From the NCBI GenBank assembly GCA_036260665.1, contig DATAMF010000398.1, positions 1 through 15,907 of the forward strand: DNA of 15,907 nt. Reading direction: 5' to 3'. Both the position numbers and the translations under genes were made by a program. Position 1 is the first letter of the stretch; every line of letters starts with the position of its first letter. Under the pieces are notes generated by a model. The model saw only the letters and a program-made list of their open reading frames with translations. It did not search any database and was not told the origin of the DNA. This DNA is from DATAMF01 sp036260665. Its GTDB lineage: Bacteria > Chloroflexota > Anaerolineae > Aggregatilineales > Aggregatilineaceae. Shown piece after piece: positions 1 through 6,297 of this stretch.

Positions 1-1
1 G

Positions 2-943
2 GCCAGCATCTTTGACGAGTTCCGGCAGGTGGATGGATCGCGCTCACGGGAATATGAAGGCGCAGGGTTGGGGCTGGCGATTGCGAAAAAACTGGCCGAA
101 CTCCATTCGGGGCGGATCTGGGTTAAAAGCCAGCCGGGTGAGGGCAGTACCTTTTTTGTCGCGCTGCCCGCGCTGGACATGTTCGATGAGCCGCAGCCAG
201 CGACCCAGCCGAAAATGATGGGCGGCCCGCTGGTGCTGGTGATTGAGCCGGACGATGCGGTGTGGCGCGTCTTGTTCGATGAACTGCGCAACCTGAAGTA
301 CCGTCCGATTCGGGCGATGGATGGACCGTCGGGCGTGGCACGGGCGCAAGATCTGCATCCTGTCGCGATTCTGGTGGATATTTACGCGCTGGAGGACGTG
401 ATCCGGCATCTGCACCACGATGCCACGACCAGCGCACTGCCCGTGCTGCTGATCCATGCGCAGGGGGAACAGGTGGCGGCGTTCGGATTGGGCGCAAGCA
501 GCAGTGTATTCAAACCGCTGCAACGCGACGAACTGCTGACGGCGGTGGCGCGTGTGCAGCGAACCGAACTGGATCATCCGGTGCTGGTGATTACGGATGA
601 CGAAAACGAACGCGAGATGCTGTGTCAATTTCTCAGCAGCGAGACGATTCCACTGGCGATGTGTGAAAATGGGCAGATGGCGCTGGATTGGCTGAGGGAT
701 GATGAGCATGTGCCGGGTTTGGTGATGCTCGATTTGTTGATGGAGACGCACAACGGGTTTGCGGTTTTGCACACTATCCGGCGCGATCCGCGCTTGACCG
801 AGGTGCCGCTGGTGCTGATTTGCCCGCGCGACCCCAGCGACGCCGAACGCGCCACGCTCCAGGCGCATGTGGTGGAAGCGGCGAGCCACATGGATCCACT
901 GGTGGAGAGTCTGGCGGGCATGTTGCTGGTGATCGAAAGTTAG
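2..943 (+). CDS. Hybrid sensor histidine kinase, C-terminal part with two receiver-like domains (5' end outside window)
   Basis: The frame is open from the left edge, so the gene begins outside the window; the GTG at 29 is an internal Val codon. The first codons read IFDEFRQVDG, then GAGLGLAIAKKL (G2 box of the HATPase_c fold) and GEGSTFFVALP, the end of a histidine kinase ATP-binding domain (to about 170). Two CheY-like receiver domains follow, at about 227-554 and 578-911. The first has an acidic pair (EPDD), a candidate phosphoacceptor Asp in ILVDIY (codon at 377) and Lys in FKPL (codon at 512), but His where Thr/Ser is expected. The second has TDDE and Asp in VMLDLL (codon at 731), but Cys for Thr/Ser and no Lys before the Pro. 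Family knowledge: a sensor kinase passing phosphate to receivers. Inference: the second receiver at least may be a pseudo-receiver. The sensor and dimerisation parts are not visible, so the signal is unknown. Confidence 0.9.
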   Translation, partial: ASIFDEFRQVDGSRSREYEGAGLGLAIAKKLAELHSGRIWVKSQPGEGSTFFVALPALDMFDEPQPATQPKMMGGPLVLVIEPDDAVWRVLFDELRNLKYRPIRAMDGPSGVARAQDLHPVAILVDIYALEDVIRHLHHDATTSALPVLLIHAQGEQVAAFGLGASSSVFKPLQRDELLTAVARVQRTELDHPVLVITDDENEREMLCQFLSSETIPLAMCENGQMALDWLRDDEHVPGLVMLDLLMETHNGFAVLHTIRRDPRLTEVPLVLICPRDPSDAERATLQAHVVEAASHMDPLVESLAGMLLVIES

Positions 944-970
944 AATTCGGTTTGTAGCAGCGCTACCCCG

Positions 971-1145
971 CCCCCCCCCCTTGACGACGCCTCACGGGAG
1001 AAATTGGAAATCTCGCGACGCCCCACGGGAAAGTTTGTCGATCTTCTGGATGATCCCCCCCCCCCCCCGCTTTTCGCGTTTTGAACCTGGGAAGTTTGAC
1101 AAAGTGGGGGTTTTGTAAAATTGGGTCGATTTTCTGACCCCCCCC
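971..1145. repeat. Poly-C tracts with interleaved degenerate direct repeats
   Basis: Three C-runs (10, 14 and 8 bases) lie within 175 bases, each preceded by related sequence. The block GTCGAT(C/T)TTCTG occurs shortly before the second and third runs, and GGGAA(A)GTTTG occurs at 1028-1038 and 1090-1099. This looks like two or three eroded copies of one unit of roughly 60-90 bases ending in a C-run. I cannot name a known element. Confidence 0.55.
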
Positions 1146-1224
1146 TTTGAAGAAGTCATTCGTGGTTGGTAAAGGGCGATGGTGGACGATACAAATAGGA
1201 TAGCACAGATGTTCGAGTTTGTCA

Positions 1225-1266
1225 TCACCATCGGATGGTGAACTTGGATGGCTACTTCGATGGTGA
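1225..1266. promoter_or_regulatory. Palindrome TCACCATC-g-GATGGTGA plus extra half-site, possible operator
   Basis: Positions 1225-1241 form a perfect inverted repeat with 8-base arms and a 1-base centre. The right half GATGGTGAA is repeated at 1259-1267, and a weaker GATGGTG lies at 1181-1187. The array sits 25-66 bases upstream of the predicted -35 box of the SGNH-like gene, a position typical for a dimeric transcription factor. The regulator is unknown. Confidence 0.4.
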
Positions 1267-1290
1267 ATAGTGGTGCTATTACGAGTGAGG

Positions 1291-1319
1291 TTGGCCCCGG
1301 CGCAGTTGCCCGCTACAAT
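1291..1319 (+). promoter_or_regulatory. Sigma70-type promoter of the SGNH-like gene
   Basis: TTGGCC (1291-1296) and TACAAT (1314-1319) are separated by a 17-base spacer, matching 4/6 and 5/6 of the consensus boxes. The predicted start of transcription near 1326 gives a leader of about 29 bases before the ATG at 1355. Confidence 0.6.
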
Positions 1320-1354
1320 ACAGTTCGAATCGGGCTGGCCGGACTGGACGGATT

Positions 1355-2326
1355 ATGAAGCGCACACTGCAACTCACATTTCCCTTTGGGCAAACACTGC
1401 TGCTGGCGGGCGTGATTTTGATGGGACTCGCCGGTCTGCTTGAAGGGGCGGCCCGGCTGCCCGCGATCCAGGCGCATCTGCCGGAGCCGAGTTGGAGTAC
1501 CAGCTTCCCGGACCTGGAAACGCGCCTGCGGCTGCTCGATGATTATCCGAAGCCCGTCAACTGCTTCTTTGTGGGGAGTTCGGTGGCGGCGGTGGACGTG
1601 CAGCCGGATGTGGTCGCGCTGGCCTACCAGAAGCAACACCAGGAACCGATCAACTGCTTTAACTTCGGCGTATCCACGTTAACCCCGGCGCAGGTGGTTC
1701 TGGTGGTGGATTATCTGGTCGAACGATACCATCCCCGGCTGATCATCTATGTGCTGTCGCCGCGCGATCTGAGTCCCGAAGCGAATCCAGTCGCGGATCG
1801 GGTGCCGGATTTACGGGACTTTGAGTGGCTGACCTACTATCAGGGGGAGTGGTCGTGGAACGGGTGGCTGATCAATCACAGCGAAGCCTACCGCCGCTTT
1901 AACGGATACCGTGAGCCGGAGGTCAACATGATGTCGTTCCAAAAAAATGGCTACCAGCCCGCGCCCGGCGTGATGGCGCTGCCGCTGGAGCAGCGGTGGC
2001 AGGACCGGCTGGACGCGCTGTTTACGGATTTCGCCCCCGTCGAAGCGGAACTGGACGCGGTGCAGCGGCTGATGCGCCAGGATGGGGCGCACATGGTGCT
2101 GGTTGAAGCGCCCTTCCACCGGATTATCCTGGACGGGTATTTGCGAGACGATGCATATACGCGGCTCAACGATCAGTTGCGCGCGCTGGCGGAGGCTGAA
2201 GCCGTCCCGTATTGGACCACCTCCACGCTGGATATTTTTGCAGATGACAGTTTTCGTGATCCGATCCATCTCAACCCGACAGGCGCGGCGATCTTCAGCC
2301 AGTGGCTAGGGGAACAGATTGGATAA
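1355..2326 (+). CDS. Membrane-anchored SGNH-hydrolase-like protein
   Basis: This 323-residue protein has a hydrophobic N-terminal segment (about residues 12-32) without an obvious cleavage site, so it is probably anchored with its body outside the cell. SGNH-family blocks are visible. FVGSS (72-76) sits at the nucleophile position, with GSS where GDS is usual. NFGVS (103-107) is in the block II region. DPIH (302-305), followed by LNPTGAAIF, is the classic Asp-x-x-His block close to the C-terminus. Known relatives (DltD-like, AlgX-like and GDSL esterases) add or remove acyl groups on cell-surface polymers. No neighbour gives the substrate, so esterase or O-acyltransferase activity is inference. 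The ATG is chosen because it lies 29 bases after the predicted transcription start and opens the hydrophobic anchor; the ribosome binding site is weak. Confidence 0.8.
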   Translation: MKRTLQLTFPFGQTLLLAGVILMGLAGLLEGAARLPAIQAHLPEPSWSTSFPDLETRLRLLDDYPKPVNCFFVGSSVAAVDVQPDVVALAYQKQHQEPINCFNFGVSTLTPAQVVLVVDYLVERYHPRLIIYVLSPRDLSPEANPVADRVPDLRDFEWLTYYQGEWSWNGWLINHSEAYRRFNGYREPEVNMMSFQKNGYQPAPGVMALPLEQRWQDRLDALFTDFAPVEAELDAVQRLMRQDGAHMVLVEAPFHRIILDGYLRDDAYTRLNDQLRALAEAEAVPYWTTSTLDIFADDSFRDPIHLNPTGAAIFSQWLGEQIG

Positions 2327-2454
2327 GGGCGCGCTCAATTGGTCGGCGTCATGAAACCTATTCTCACTGGGTCCAACCGCGTTGGCTAGGTGTTACCCAT
2401 CACTCGGAATAAGGGAGAAAATGGGCGGCGGGCGGTTGACCCCTATCCTCCCGG

Positions 2455-2482
2455 CCTCCTTTCCCTGCGCGGAGAAAGGAGG
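2455..2482. repeat. Inverted repeat CCTCCTTTC / GAAAGGAGG (REP-like)
   Basis: Perfect 9-base arms at 2455-2463 and 2474-2482 flank a 10-base loop. The pyrimidine-rich left arm and purine-rich right arm resemble the hairpin at 6225-6251. There is no T-run after it. Confidence 0.6.
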
Positions 2483-2537
2483 AAGCCGACGCCCCTACAA
2501 ATGGTGGGCATTGAGCGTGGGGCAAGGGGAGACAAGC

Positions 2538-2556
2538 GGGCGCAGCATGTGCGCCC
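2538..2556. repeat. Inverted repeat GGGCGCA-gcatg-TGCGCCC
   Basis: Perfect 7-base arms with a 5-base loop lie in the non-coding gap. GC-rich small palindromes of this kind are common dispersed intergenic repeats. No T-run follows, so it is not a typical terminator. Confidence 0.55.
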
Positions 2557-2608
2557 CTGGATTGGCGTAGCAGCCGAAAACTGTGGTATGCTGGGGGGAC
2601 ATCGAATT

Positions 2609-2660
2609 CATCTCCTCCCTCTTGCATCCGCGAGCTGTGAGAGGGCGGGGGATGGAGATG
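2609..2660. repeat. Imperfect long inverted repeat CATCTCC...GGAGATG
   Basis: The outer arms CATCTCC (2609-2615) and GGAGATG (2654-2660) pair perfectly, and the inner arms CCCTCT (2617-2622) and AGAGGG (2640-2645) also pair, leaving a 17-base loop and an asymmetric internal bulge. It could be a transcript hairpin or a decayed palindromic element. Confidence 0.45.
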
Positions 2661-2722
2661 ATAACACGAAGCCCACGAACAACACGCCTCCCCAACGCTT
2701 TCCCTATCTTCGTTTCATTTTG

Positions 2723-2731
2723 TGATATACT
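2723..2731 (+). promoter_or_regulatory. Extended -10 promoter element of argF
   Basis: TGATATACT holds the extended TG motif (2723-2724), one base, then TATACT (2726-2731, 5/6 of consensus). No good -35 box is visible, as is usual for extended -10 promoters. Predicted transcription starts near 2738, 36 bases before the GTG start codon. Confidence 0.55.
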
Positions 2732-2773
2732 AACTCCCGACATAACCGTTGTGCAGCAAAAGAGGGATTCGAC

Positions 2774-3730
2774 GTGAAACACTTTTTAGATCTGGCGGAT
2801 TGGTCGTGCGCCGATTTACAGGCGATGCTTGATTATGCTGTTGCGCTCAAAAAAGAATATAAGGATGGGGGCAACGATCCGATTCTGGCGGGCAAATCGC
2901 TCGCACTGGTGTTCCAAAAGCCGTCGCTCCGAACGCGCGTCAGCTTTGAGATGGGGATGGTGCATCTCGGCGGTTATGCGTTTTATCTCAGTCCGCAAGA
3001 GATCGGGCTGGGCAAACGCGAAAGTATTGCGGATATTGCGCGGGTGCTGGGCGGCTATGTCAATGGAGTGATGGCACGCGTGTTTGATCACCAGCATGTG
3101 ATCGATCTGGCGCGGTGGAGTCCGGTACCGATCATTAACGGCCTGTCCGATTACAACCATCCCTGCCAGGGTATGGCCGATCTGCTGACCATTTACGAGG
3201 AATATGGCAAGCTGGAAGGGCTGAAGCTGACGTATGTGGGCGATAGCAACAACGTCTGCAATACGCTGATCGTGGGCGCGGCGATCTTCGGGATGAACAT
3301 GGCGGTTGCCAGCCCGGAAGGATTCCAGCCGAAGCAGGATGTGATCGACCAGGCGCGGCGGCTCAACAGCGCGTTTGAGATCAGCATCAGCACCGATCCC
3401 GCTGCCGCCGTACAGGGCGCGGATGTGATCTATACGGATACGTGGACGAGCATGGGGCAGGAAGAAGAAGCCGAACAGCGGCGCAAAGTCTTCCCGCCGT
3501 ATCAGGTGAATGAAGCGCTGATCAGTCAGGCGAAACCGGATGTGATTGTGATGCACTGCCTGCCCGCGCATCGCGGCGAAGAAATTACGGATGAGGTGGC
3601 GGACGGATCGCATTCGCGGCTGTTCCCGCAGGCGGAAAATCGTCTGCACGCGCAAAAAGCGATTCTGGTGTATTTGCTCGCGCCGAAGACCTTCGAGAAG
3701 TGGCAGAAGAAACAGAGTAAAAAGAAATAA
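2774..3730 (+). CDS. argF: Ornithine carbamoyltransferase
   Basis: Catalyses carbamoyl phosphate + L-ornithine to L-citrulline + phosphate in arginine biosynthesis; cytoplasmic, trimeric in the family. At 318 residues it has the normal length. The carbamoyl-phosphate loop is SLRTR (51-55) in FQKPSLRTRVSFE, with Leu instead of the commoner Thr. HPCQ (129-132) is intact, the ornithine-binding SMG loop is DTWTSMGQE (222-230), and the catalytic Cys lies in HCLPAHRGEE (261-270). The start is GTG, preceded by AGAGGG about eight bases upstream. It has its own extended -10 promoter, and the TPR gene follows after 44 bases with no terminator seen, so they may be co-transcribed. No other arginine gene is in the window. 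The C-terminus is Lys-rich. The SMG loop argues for ornithine rather than aspartate as acceptor; acetyl- or succinylornithine is less likely. Confidence 0.93.
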   Translation: MKHFLDLADWSCADLQAMLDYAVALKKEYKDGGNDPILAGKSLALVFQKPSLRTRVSFEMGMVHLGGYAFYLSPQEIGLGKRESIADIARVLGGYVNGVMARVFDHQHVIDLARWSPVPIINGLSDYNHPCQGMADLLTIYEEYGKLEGLKLTYVGDSNNVCNTLIVGAAIFGMNMAVASPEGFQPKQDVIDQARRLNSAFEISISTDPAAAVQGADVIYTDTWTSMGQEEEAEQRRKVFPPYQVNEALISQAKPDVIVMHCLPAHRGEEITDEVADGSHSRLFPQAENRLHAQKAILVYLLAPKTFEKWQKKQSKKK

Positions 3731-3774
3731 CAGGAACAGGTGTCTAGCGGTATTTATGAATTTATGAGGGCAAG

Positions 3775-6039
3775 ATGGCGGGGAACCGGCAAATCTACGA
3801 ACAAGCGATGAACATGGGTCACGGTGCGGCCTGGGATGGCGACTGGGACAAATCGATTGTGTATTATGGGCGCGCTATTCAAGAATTTCCCGAAGACCCT
3901 GCTGCCCACAACAGTCTCGGGTTGGCCCTGCTTCAGGCTCGACGACTGGAAGACGCGCTCAAGGTTTACACGCGCGCCCACCAACTTGCCCCGGACGATC
4001 CGATTCCGCTGGAAAAGAGCGCCGACGTATTGGAACGGCTGGGCCGGCTGAAAGAAGCGGCGCAGCAGTATATTAATGTGGCGGAAATTTATCTGGCGCA
4101 GCGCGATCTGGAAAAAGCGATTGGGAACTGGGAACGCGCAACCCGGTTGACATCGGGGCTGGTGCAGGTTCACCAGCGGCTGGCGCTGTCGTATGAGCGG
4201 CTGGGCCAACGTAAAAACGCGATCCGCGAATATCTGACGCTGGCTTTCAACTTCCAGCACGCGAACCGGACGGATATTGCGCTGCAAGCGGTGGAACGGG
4301 CGCTGCGGCTGGAGCCGAATAATCCTCAAGCACTGAATACCAAACAAGCCCTGCAAACCGGCGCGCTGATTTCGCCGGATATTATCGCCTTTGAGGATGA
4401 TGTCGTCGAAAAACCGCGTGATCGGGCTTTCGGCAGCGACGAACCGTTGGAAGCAGAAAATACGCGGGGTGTGGGTGAGTCGGATCCGCGCGGGCCGATT
4501 GGCGAGACGATGGAAACGGCCTTGGCGGAACTGGCGACCTATGTCTTCGAGTCCGGGGCGCTGGATGGAGCCGGACTGCAAGCGATCCAGGGGATTGAAA
4601 TGCAGCGGCAGGGCGATATGGTCGCGGAGACGATTGGATCGTATGAACGCGCGCTGGCGGGCGGGCTGCGGCACTCGGCGGTGTACTTCAACCTGGGGGC
4701 GCTGCAACTCGAAATGGAACAGTGGAAGGACGCGCTGCGGAGCCTGGAAATTTCGGCGCACGAACCCTCGCTGGCGGCAGGATCGGCACATGGGATGAGC
4801 ATCGCCTATATGGCGCTGAAGAATCCGCGCGCGGCAGCGCTCCATCTGATCCAGACGCTGCGGTTGGTGGATGTCGGGCTGGCGATGAGCGAAGACGAGG
4901 CCATCCAACTGGCGGCGATTTATGACCGCTTGACCGGCAGCATTACCGACGCGGATGAAATGCAGCTCAAGAGCATGAATGAGCAGTTCCTGACGCTGCT
5001 GACCGGGGCCGACTGGAAAGTGCGCGTGGCGAAGACACGCCGCCAACTGGAAGACGATCTCACGCTGGATGACGGAAAATCGGTGATTGACGCGGTGATC
5101 CATATCGACAAGCGCATCACCGAAGGGCTGACGCTGATTGACCGGTATATTCGGGACGGGATGTACACCCTGGCGATGGATCAGGCGCATTATATGCTCG
5201 AATCCGCGCCGGATTTACTGGATATTCACTACCGGATCGGGCAGATTCTGTTGGAGCGCAACCAGTCGCAGGTCGCGATCCAGAAATTTAATCTGGTGGC
5301 GCAAACGTACATGATGCGCAACGATAATGATCGCGCGGCGCAACTGTTGCAGGAATCGCTCAAAATCGCGCCGATGGATACGAGCCTGCATCTGAGCCTG
5401 ATTGAACTGCTTGAAAAAGAGGAAAAGTGGAGCCAGGTTCTGAATCAATATATCGATCTGGCGGACGCGTATTACCAACTGGCGGACCTGGATTCGGCGC
5501 GCAGCACGTATCAGGCGGCGATCCAACTGGCGCAGCGCTCTGAATCCGCCGAAGCAGCGAAGGGGCATGTGGTCCATATTCTGCACCGGCTGGGGGATAT
5601 TGATGTCAGCCGGTTGGATTTGCGGCAGGCGATGCGGACCTACGAACAGATTCGCAAGCTGGACCCCACGGATGAGCGGGCGCGGCGTGCGTTGGTCGAT
5701 TTGAATTATCGCCTGAACGATACCGTGGCGGCGGTGAACGAACTGGATGGCCTGCTGCGGGTGTATGCCAAAGCGCGCAAAGCCGGGCAGATTCTTCAGG
5801 TGTTGGAAGAAATGGTCACGCGCTATCCCAAGGATATGGGCTTGCGGTCACGGTTGGGGGCGGTGTACCAGCAGACCGGGAATCATGTCAAAGCGATTGA
5901 ACAGTATGACGCGCTGGCCGAACTTCAGCTTGAGGCCGGGCTGCATGCCGATGCGCTGGTGACGATCCGGCGGATTGTGGCGCTCAACCCGCCGCAGGTG
6001 GACGATTACAAGCGGCTGTTGCAGCAGTTGAGCGGGTAG
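3775..6039 (+). CDS. Large tetratricopeptide-repeat protein
   Basis: This 754-residue protein is built almost wholly of helical TPR-like repeats. One block spans about residues 14-190, with typical WDKSIVYYGRAIQEFPEDP and LEDALKVYTRAHQLAPDDP units. A charged linker follows (about 200-245), then a second set (about 250-370) and a third long set (about 450-750). There is no signal peptide, membrane segment or catalytic domain, so it is probably a cytoplasmic scaffold or adaptor; the partner is unknown. The start ATG follows GAGGGCA at a plausible ribosome-binding distance. It lies 44 bases after argF in the same direction. Large TPR proteins like this occur in Chloroflexota genomes, but I know of no assigned role. 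Confidence 0.85.
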   Translation: MAGNRQIYEQAMNMGHGAAWDGDWDKSIVYYGRAIQEFPEDPAAHNSLGLALLQARRLEDALKVYTRAHQLAPDDPIPLEKSADVLERLGRLKEAAQQYINVAEIYLAQRDLEKAIGNWERATRLTSGLVQVHQRLALSYERLGQRKNAIREYLTLAFNFQHANRTDIALQAVERALRLEPNNPQALNTKQALQTGALISPDIIAFEDDVVEKPRDRAFGSDEPLEAENTRGVGESDPRGPIGETMETALAELATYVFESGALDGAGLQAIQGIEMQRQGDMVAETIGSYERALAGGLRHSAVYFNLGALQLEMEQWKDALRSLEISAHEPSLAAGSAHGMSIAYMALKNPRAAALHLIQTLRLVDVGLAMSEDEAIQLAAIYDRLTGSITDADEMQLKSMNEQFLTLLTGADWKVRVAKTRRQLEDDLTLDDGKSVIDAVIHIDKRITEGLTLIDRYIRDGMYTLAMDQAHYMLESAPDLLDIHYRIGQILLERNQSQVAIQKFNLVAQTYMMRNDNDRAAQLLQESLKIAPMDTSLHLSLIELLEKEEKWSQVLNQYIDLADAYYQLADLDSARSTYQAAIQLAQRSESAEAAKGHVVHILHRLGDIDVSRLDLRQAMRTYEQIRKLDPTDERARRALVDLNYRLNDTVAAVNELDGLLRVYAKARKAGQILQVLEEMVTRYPKDMGLRSRLGAVYQQTGNHVKAIEQYDALAELQLEAGLHADALVTIRRIVALNPPQVDDYKRLLQQLSG

Positions 6040-6055
6040 GGGATCGGAAAAACAG

Positions 6056-6151
6056 ATGGGTGTTGGCCTGCCTAGTGAGCAAATCGCGGCGTTTTGTCGT
6101 AAATATCATGTACGCAAGTTGTCGCAGTTTGGGTCTGTTTTGCAGGACGCA
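6056..6151 (+). pseudogene. Relic of an MNT-type nucleotidyltransferase gene (N-terminal fragment)
   Basis: The reading frame from the ATG at 6056 gives LPSEQIAAFCRKYHVRKL followed by SQFGSVLQDA. This matches the start of small MntA-like nucleotidyltransferases, where an 'AFCRRHHIRKLALFGSVLRDDF' style N-terminus leads into the catalytic GS...DxD motif. The FGS part is present, but after codon 32 the similarity stops and the Asp-x-Asp motif is absent. The frame runs on for 30 unrelated codons to 6244. Such proteins are usually antitoxins of HEPN partners, and no HEPN gene is next to it. I infer a truncated remnant, possibly broken by the repeat element just downstream. Confidence 0.55.
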
Positions 6152-6173
6152 CGAGTTATCCAGGAACGAGCCA

Positions 6174-6209
6174 GTAGCAGCGGTGGGGCAAGTCGTGAAT
6201 TGCTGCTAC
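6174..6209. repeat. Inverted repeat GTAGCAGC / GCTGCTAC
   Basis: Perfect 8-base arms at 6174-6181 and 6202-6209 flank a 20-base loop. The same 8-mer occurs at 954-961 and 2567-2574, and a 7-base match occurs at 6287-6293, all in non-coding DNA. Confidence 0.55.
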
Positions 6210-6224
6210 GAAGCTCACTCCCGA

Positions 6225-6251
6225 CCCCTCTCCAGTCAAGCTAGAGAGGGG
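6225..6251. repeat. REP/MITE-like hairpin CCCCTCTC / GAGAGGGG
   Basis: Perfect 8-base arms (6225-6232 and 6244-6251) flank an 11-base loop and are preceded by CTCACTCCCGA. A 'CTCAC-CCC-CCCCTCTCC ... GGAGAGGGG' layout is a familiar dispersed repeat of Chloroflexota, Cyanobacteria and Planctomycetota intergenic DNA. It lies between the nucleotidyltransferase relic and the cdaA promoter. Confidence 0.6.
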
Positions 6252-6268
6252 GGGAGGAAAAACAATTC

Positions 6269-6274
6269 TATAAC
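6269..6274 (+). promoter_or_regulatory. Possible -10 element of cdaA
   Basis: TATAAC (5/6 of consensus) lies 24 bases before the cdaA ATG, leaving a leader of roughly 17 bases. No -35 box is seen because the GAGAGGGG arm of the repeat occupies that position. No c-di-AMP riboswitch-like structure is apparent. Confidence 0.35.
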
Positions 6275-6297
6275 AGGGATGTATTGGTAGCAGTGCC

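Larger units (their letters stand above)
944..1354. other. Gene-free stretch with C-homopolymers, degenerate repeats and a palindrome
   Basis: No convincing gene is present. From left to right there is a small hairpin GTAGC-agc-GCTAC (954-966), then three C-runs: 10 C at 971-980, 14 C at 1055-1068 and 8 C at 1138-1145. Between the runs are degenerate direct repeats: CGACGCCTCACGGGA (985-999) against CGACGCCCCACGGGA (1016-1030), and GTCGATCTTCTG (1037-1048) against GTCGATTTTCTG (1125-1136). The right part holds a palindrome at 1225-1241 and the promoter of the next gene at 1291-1319. The C-runs make the exact length uncertain if the assembly came from error-prone reads. Confidence 0.75.
2327..2773. 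other. Gene-free stretch with several inverted repeats and the argF promoter
   Basis: I see no supported gene. There is a small hairpin CCAAC-cgc-GTTGG (2373-2385). A 9-base-arm hairpin lies at 2455-2482, a 7-base-arm hairpin at 2538-2556, a GTAGCAGC 8-mer at 2567-2574 and a long imperfect inverted repeat at 2609-2660. None of the hairpins is followed by a T-run, so they look like REP/MITE-type intergenic repeats rather than terminators. The promoter of the next gene is at 2723-2731. Confidence 0.7.

Noticed and set aside
44..889. Long open frame on the minus strand opposite the histidine kinase
   Set aside because: It is a shadow of a GC-rich gene; the product is rich in His/Arg/Gln with no family pattern, and the plus strand has clear domains.
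971..1145. CRISPR-like array
   Set aside because: Repeats are only two eroded copies with uneven spacing and no spacers of constant length; no cas genes nearby.
992..1231. 79-codon minus-strand frame across the C-runs
   Set aside because: It depends on homopolymer lengths and encodes low-complexity Gly/Lys sequence; not supported as a gene.
2390..2725. Possible small gene in the gap before argF
   Set aside because: No ribosome binding site, no family pattern, and it runs through several inverted repeats.
3754..5190. 478-codon open frame on the minus strand inside the TPR gene
   Set aside because: Its composition is typical of an antisense shadow, and the plus-strand TPR repeats are unmistakable.
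6241..6297. c-di-AMP (ydaO-type) riboswitch before cdaA
   Set aside because: The predicted leader is far too short and no such fold can be drawn.
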